A DNA stretch of 24,279 bases, from the NCBI GenBank assembly GCA_025924845.1, contig JAICHN010000019.1, positions 1 to 24,279 of the forward strand. The letters run 5' to 3'. Positions within the stretch are counted from its first letter, which is position 1, and every line of letters starts with the position of its first letter. The stretch is from Chloroflexota bacterium. Its GTDB lineage: Bacteria > Chloroflexota > UBA5177 > JANWHV01. Under the pieces are notes generated by a model. The model did no database searches, had not been told where the DNA came from, and was given only the letters and a program-made list of their open reading frames with translations. Positions 24,196 to 24,279 of the stretch are shown piece by piece. The translations under genes and the position numbers were made by a program.

Positions 24196-24279
24196 GAGCT
24201 TGACCGACAAGAGCACCCACGGGGGATTTCACTACCGAGCCCTACGGAGCAGCCAGGGTATTTGGCTCGTGCTGAACTA

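Noticed and set aside
1..24279. CRISPR arrays, tRNA or rRNA genes, insertion sequences, prophage genes
   Set aside because: I saw no repeat-spacer array, cloverleaf, rRNA segment, transposase or phage protein anywhere in the window.

Overview
The window is one continuous plant-arabinan and L-arabinose utilisation locus. Every gene I can support belongs to it: sugar-cleaving enzymes, two sugar ABC importers, two LacI-family regulators and the enzymes that convert L-arabinose to D-xylulose-5-phosphate. The DNA is moderately GC-rich and bacterial. A Tat-type solute-binding protein, importers without their own ATPase and short dispersed hairpin repeats would fit a Chloroflexota-like bacterium, but this placement is inference and not firm.

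Layout. (1) Positions 1-7541, minus strand, read right to left: LacI-family regulator, secreted GH43 endo-arabinanase, cytoplasmic GH51 arabinofuranosidase, ribulokinase AraB, ribulose-5-phosphate 4-epimerase AraD, and a sugar isomerase of the L-fucose/L-arabinose isomerase family (COG2407) cut by the left window edge. The isomerase takes the place of the classical AraA. (2) Positions 7542-8102: divergent control region. (3) Positions 8103-15312, plus strand: solute-binding protein, two permeases, a secreted GH51 with a probable carbohydrate-binding insert, and a GH39-like hydrolase. (4) Positions 15333-18326, minus strand: GH127 beta-L-arabinofuranosidase followed by a second LacI repressor. 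(5) Positions 18327-18858: a second divergent control region built around a 51-bp perfect palindrome. (6) Positions 18859-24146, plus strand: Tat-exported solute-binding protein, two permeases and a GH146-like beta-L-arabinofuranosidase.

The locus therefore consists of two similar modules. Each has a LacI regulator in a minus-strand operon opposite a plus-strand operon of the form binding protein, permease, permease, glycosidase. Module 1 looks aimed at alpha-linked arabinan (GH43, two GH51). Module 2 looks aimed at beta-linked arabinofuranosides of hydroxyproline-rich glycoproteins or similar polymers (GH127, GH146). Both should feed free L-arabinose into the single isomerase, AraB, AraD pathway. 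Neither importer has an ATPase gene here, so a shared MsmX/UgpC-type ATPase encoded elsewhere is expected.

The most striking non-coding feature is at 18518-18568. There, two near-consensus sigma-70-type promoters point in opposite directions, share overlapping -35 boxes and are identical except for the single central base of the palindrome. Two LacI-type core sequences sit inside it. Both transport operons also carry a long, sequence-unrelated hairpin between the binding-protein gene and the first permease gene.
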